The notes under the pieces were generated by a model that was not told the DNA's origin, ran no database searches, and was given only the letters and a program-made list of their open reading frames with translations. Both the position numbers and the translations under genes were made by a program. Source: Blastococcus aurantiacus (GTDB lineage Bacteria > Actinomycetota > Actinomycetes > Mycobacteriales > Geodermatophilaceae). Taken from it: a stretch of 64,000 nt of DNA. Shown here in pieces: positions 63,204 to 64,000 of this stretch (its first letter is position 1; every line of letters starts with the position of its first letter). The stretch lies in NCBI RefSeq assembly GCF_900102425.1, contig NZ_FNBT01000005.1:1-64000 (forward strand), written 5' to 3'.

Positions 63204-64000
63204 TCAGACCGTGGCGACCGGGTCGGCGGCCTTCTTGGCAGCCGTCTTCTTGGCGGTGGCCTTCTTCGCCGGAGCCTTCTTGGCCGTCGTCTTCTTCGCG
63301 GCCTTCTTCTTCTTGGCCGGACCGGCGGCGCGACGGTCGGCGAGCAGCTCGGCGGCACGCTCGATGGTGATCGTCTCGACGTCGTCGCCCTTGCGCAGGC
63401 TGGCGTTGGTCTCGCCGTCGGTCACGTAGGGCCCGAACCGGCCCTCGCGGACCGTGATCACGCCCTCGGTGACCGGGTCCGGGCCGAGCTCCTTGAGCGG
63501 CGCCTTGGCCGCTGCGCGCCCCCGCTGCTTGGGCTGGGCGAAGATCGCCAGTGCCTCGTCGAGGGTGATCGTGAACAGCTTCTCCTCGCCCTCCACGGAG
63601 CGGGAGTCGGTGCCCTTCTTGATGTAGGGCCCGTAGCGGCCGTTGAGCGCCTGGATCTCCTCGCCGTCGGGCGCGGTGCCCACGGTGCGGGGCAGGGTCA
63701 GCAGCTTGAGCGCGTCATCGATGGTCACCGTCTCCACCGACATGGACGAGAGCAGGCTCGCCGTCCGCGGGGCCTCCTTGCTGCCCTCGGGGACGACGGT
63801 GGTGACGTAGGGGCCGTAGCGGCCGGCCTTGACGACGACGGGCAGCCCGGACTCCGGGTCGGTGCCGAGCTCCCGGTCGCCCGACGGCGCCGCGAGCAGC
63901 TCGCGCACCTTCTCCTCGGTGAGCTCGTCGGGCGCCAGGTCCTCGGGGATGCTGACCCGGGCGCCGTCCTCGCCGGCCTGGAGGTAGGGGCCGTAACGGC
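63204..64000 (-). CDS. topA: DNA topoisomerase I, C-terminal part (runs off the window)
   Basis: Only the 3' end is inside the window; the frame is open to position 64000. The visible region has repeated C-terminal TopA domains of the type SGLPVVVKAGRYGPYVT, ALNGRYGPYIKKGTD and VREGRFGPYVTDGETN, the [15 protein letters not shown] topoisomerase I C-terminal repeats that bind DNA. The end is a lysine/alanine-rich tail with KKAA and AKKT repeats, which in [13 protein letters not shown] and streptomycete enzymes gives processive relaxation. The catalytic tyrosine domain would lie to the right of the window. Confidence 0.96.
   Translation of the reverse strand, partial: RYGPYLQAGEDGARVSIPEDLAPDELTEEKVRELLAAPSGDRELGTDPESGLPVVVKAGRYGPYVTTVVPEGSKEAPRTASLLSSMSVETVTIDDALKLLTLPRTVGTAPDGEEIQALNGRYGPYIKKGTDSRSVEGEEKLFTITLDEALAIFAQPKQRGRAAAKAPLKELGPDPVTEGVITVREGRFGPYVTDGETNASLRKGDDVETITIERAAELLADRRAAGPAKKKKAAKKTTAKKAPAKKATAKKTAAKKAADPVATV

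Noticed and set aside
63204-63330. Lysine/alanine repeats as a separate histone-like gene
   Set aside because: They are in frame with the topoisomerase I C-terminal repeats and form its usual basic tail.

Overview
The window is a chromosomal segment of a high-GC actinobacterium. Many genes start with GTG, coding density is high, third positions are mostly G or C, and the gene order from roughly 18.5 to 57 kb follows the [13 protein letters not shown] layout: rlmB-cysS-ispF-ispD-carD, lpqE, radA, disA, mutY, clpC, lsr2, lysS, coaX-panD-panC, the folate genes, ftsH, hpt, tilS, a zinc protease, dacB and ppa. Lsr2, CarD, DisA and Hpt-TilS-FtsH clustering are [15 protein letters not shown] hallmarks. 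Together with the long intergenic style and the MFS-thymidylate kinase fusion, this suggests a Geodermatophilaceae-like organism (Blastococcus, Modestobacter, Geodermatophilus). That family placement is inference from memory.

Positions 1-10.9 kb are accessory DNA. They open with a 17-bp tandem repeat, a RusA-like resolvase candidate, an orphan Xre/MbcA/ParS-type toxin-binding protein and a lipoprotein. Two related three-gene cassettes follow on the + strand. Each combines a DDE-transposase-like protein, a degenerate tyrosine-recombinase-like protein and a small protein with a CxxC motif. Cassette 1 runs recombinase-like, DDE, small (2640-5429). Cassette 2 runs small, DDE, recombinase-like (6519-9877). 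A DUF5677-like gene sits between them. In cassette 2, the Shine-Dalgarno sequences of the DDE gene and of the recombinase-like gene each lie in the right arm of an inverted repeat. This looks like an undescribed type of mobile element and is the main discovery candidate.

Positions 11-18.5 kb carry a divergent lysG/lysE regulator-exporter pair, a GNAT acetyltransferase, two paralogous membrane proteins, a FetB-like permease, an HtrA protease and a DUF445 membrane protein. Positions 18.5-23.1 kb hold the minus-strand block CBS protein, rlmB, cysS, ispF, ispD and carD. Positions 23.2-31.1 kb hold a UbiA prenyltransferase, an Fe-S photolyase, an LpqE-like lipoprotein, radA, disA and mutY, the last three being DNA-damage and repair functions.

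Positions 31.2-41.8 kb contain clpC, lsr2, lysS and the overlapping pantothenate operon (DUF2520-panC-panD-coaX), then an SDR enzyme and a coiled-coil membrane protein. Positions 42.5-46.3 kb are an osmoprotectant ABC transporter. Its ATPase is divergent from the permeases, and its binding protein appears circularly permuted. Positions 46.3-57.1 kb are a long minus-strand run: AraC/DHFR-like pair, DUF3180, folK-folB-folP-folE, ftsH, hpt, tilS, zinc protease and dacB. Positions 57.2-64 kb hold ppa, tRNA-Thr(CGT), holB, an MFS-tmk fusion, two methyltransferases and the 3' part of topA.

Three copies of a nested-hairpin repeat, with compensating changes in the outer stem, abut the stop codons of lsr2, the osmoprotectant-binding protein gene and dacB.
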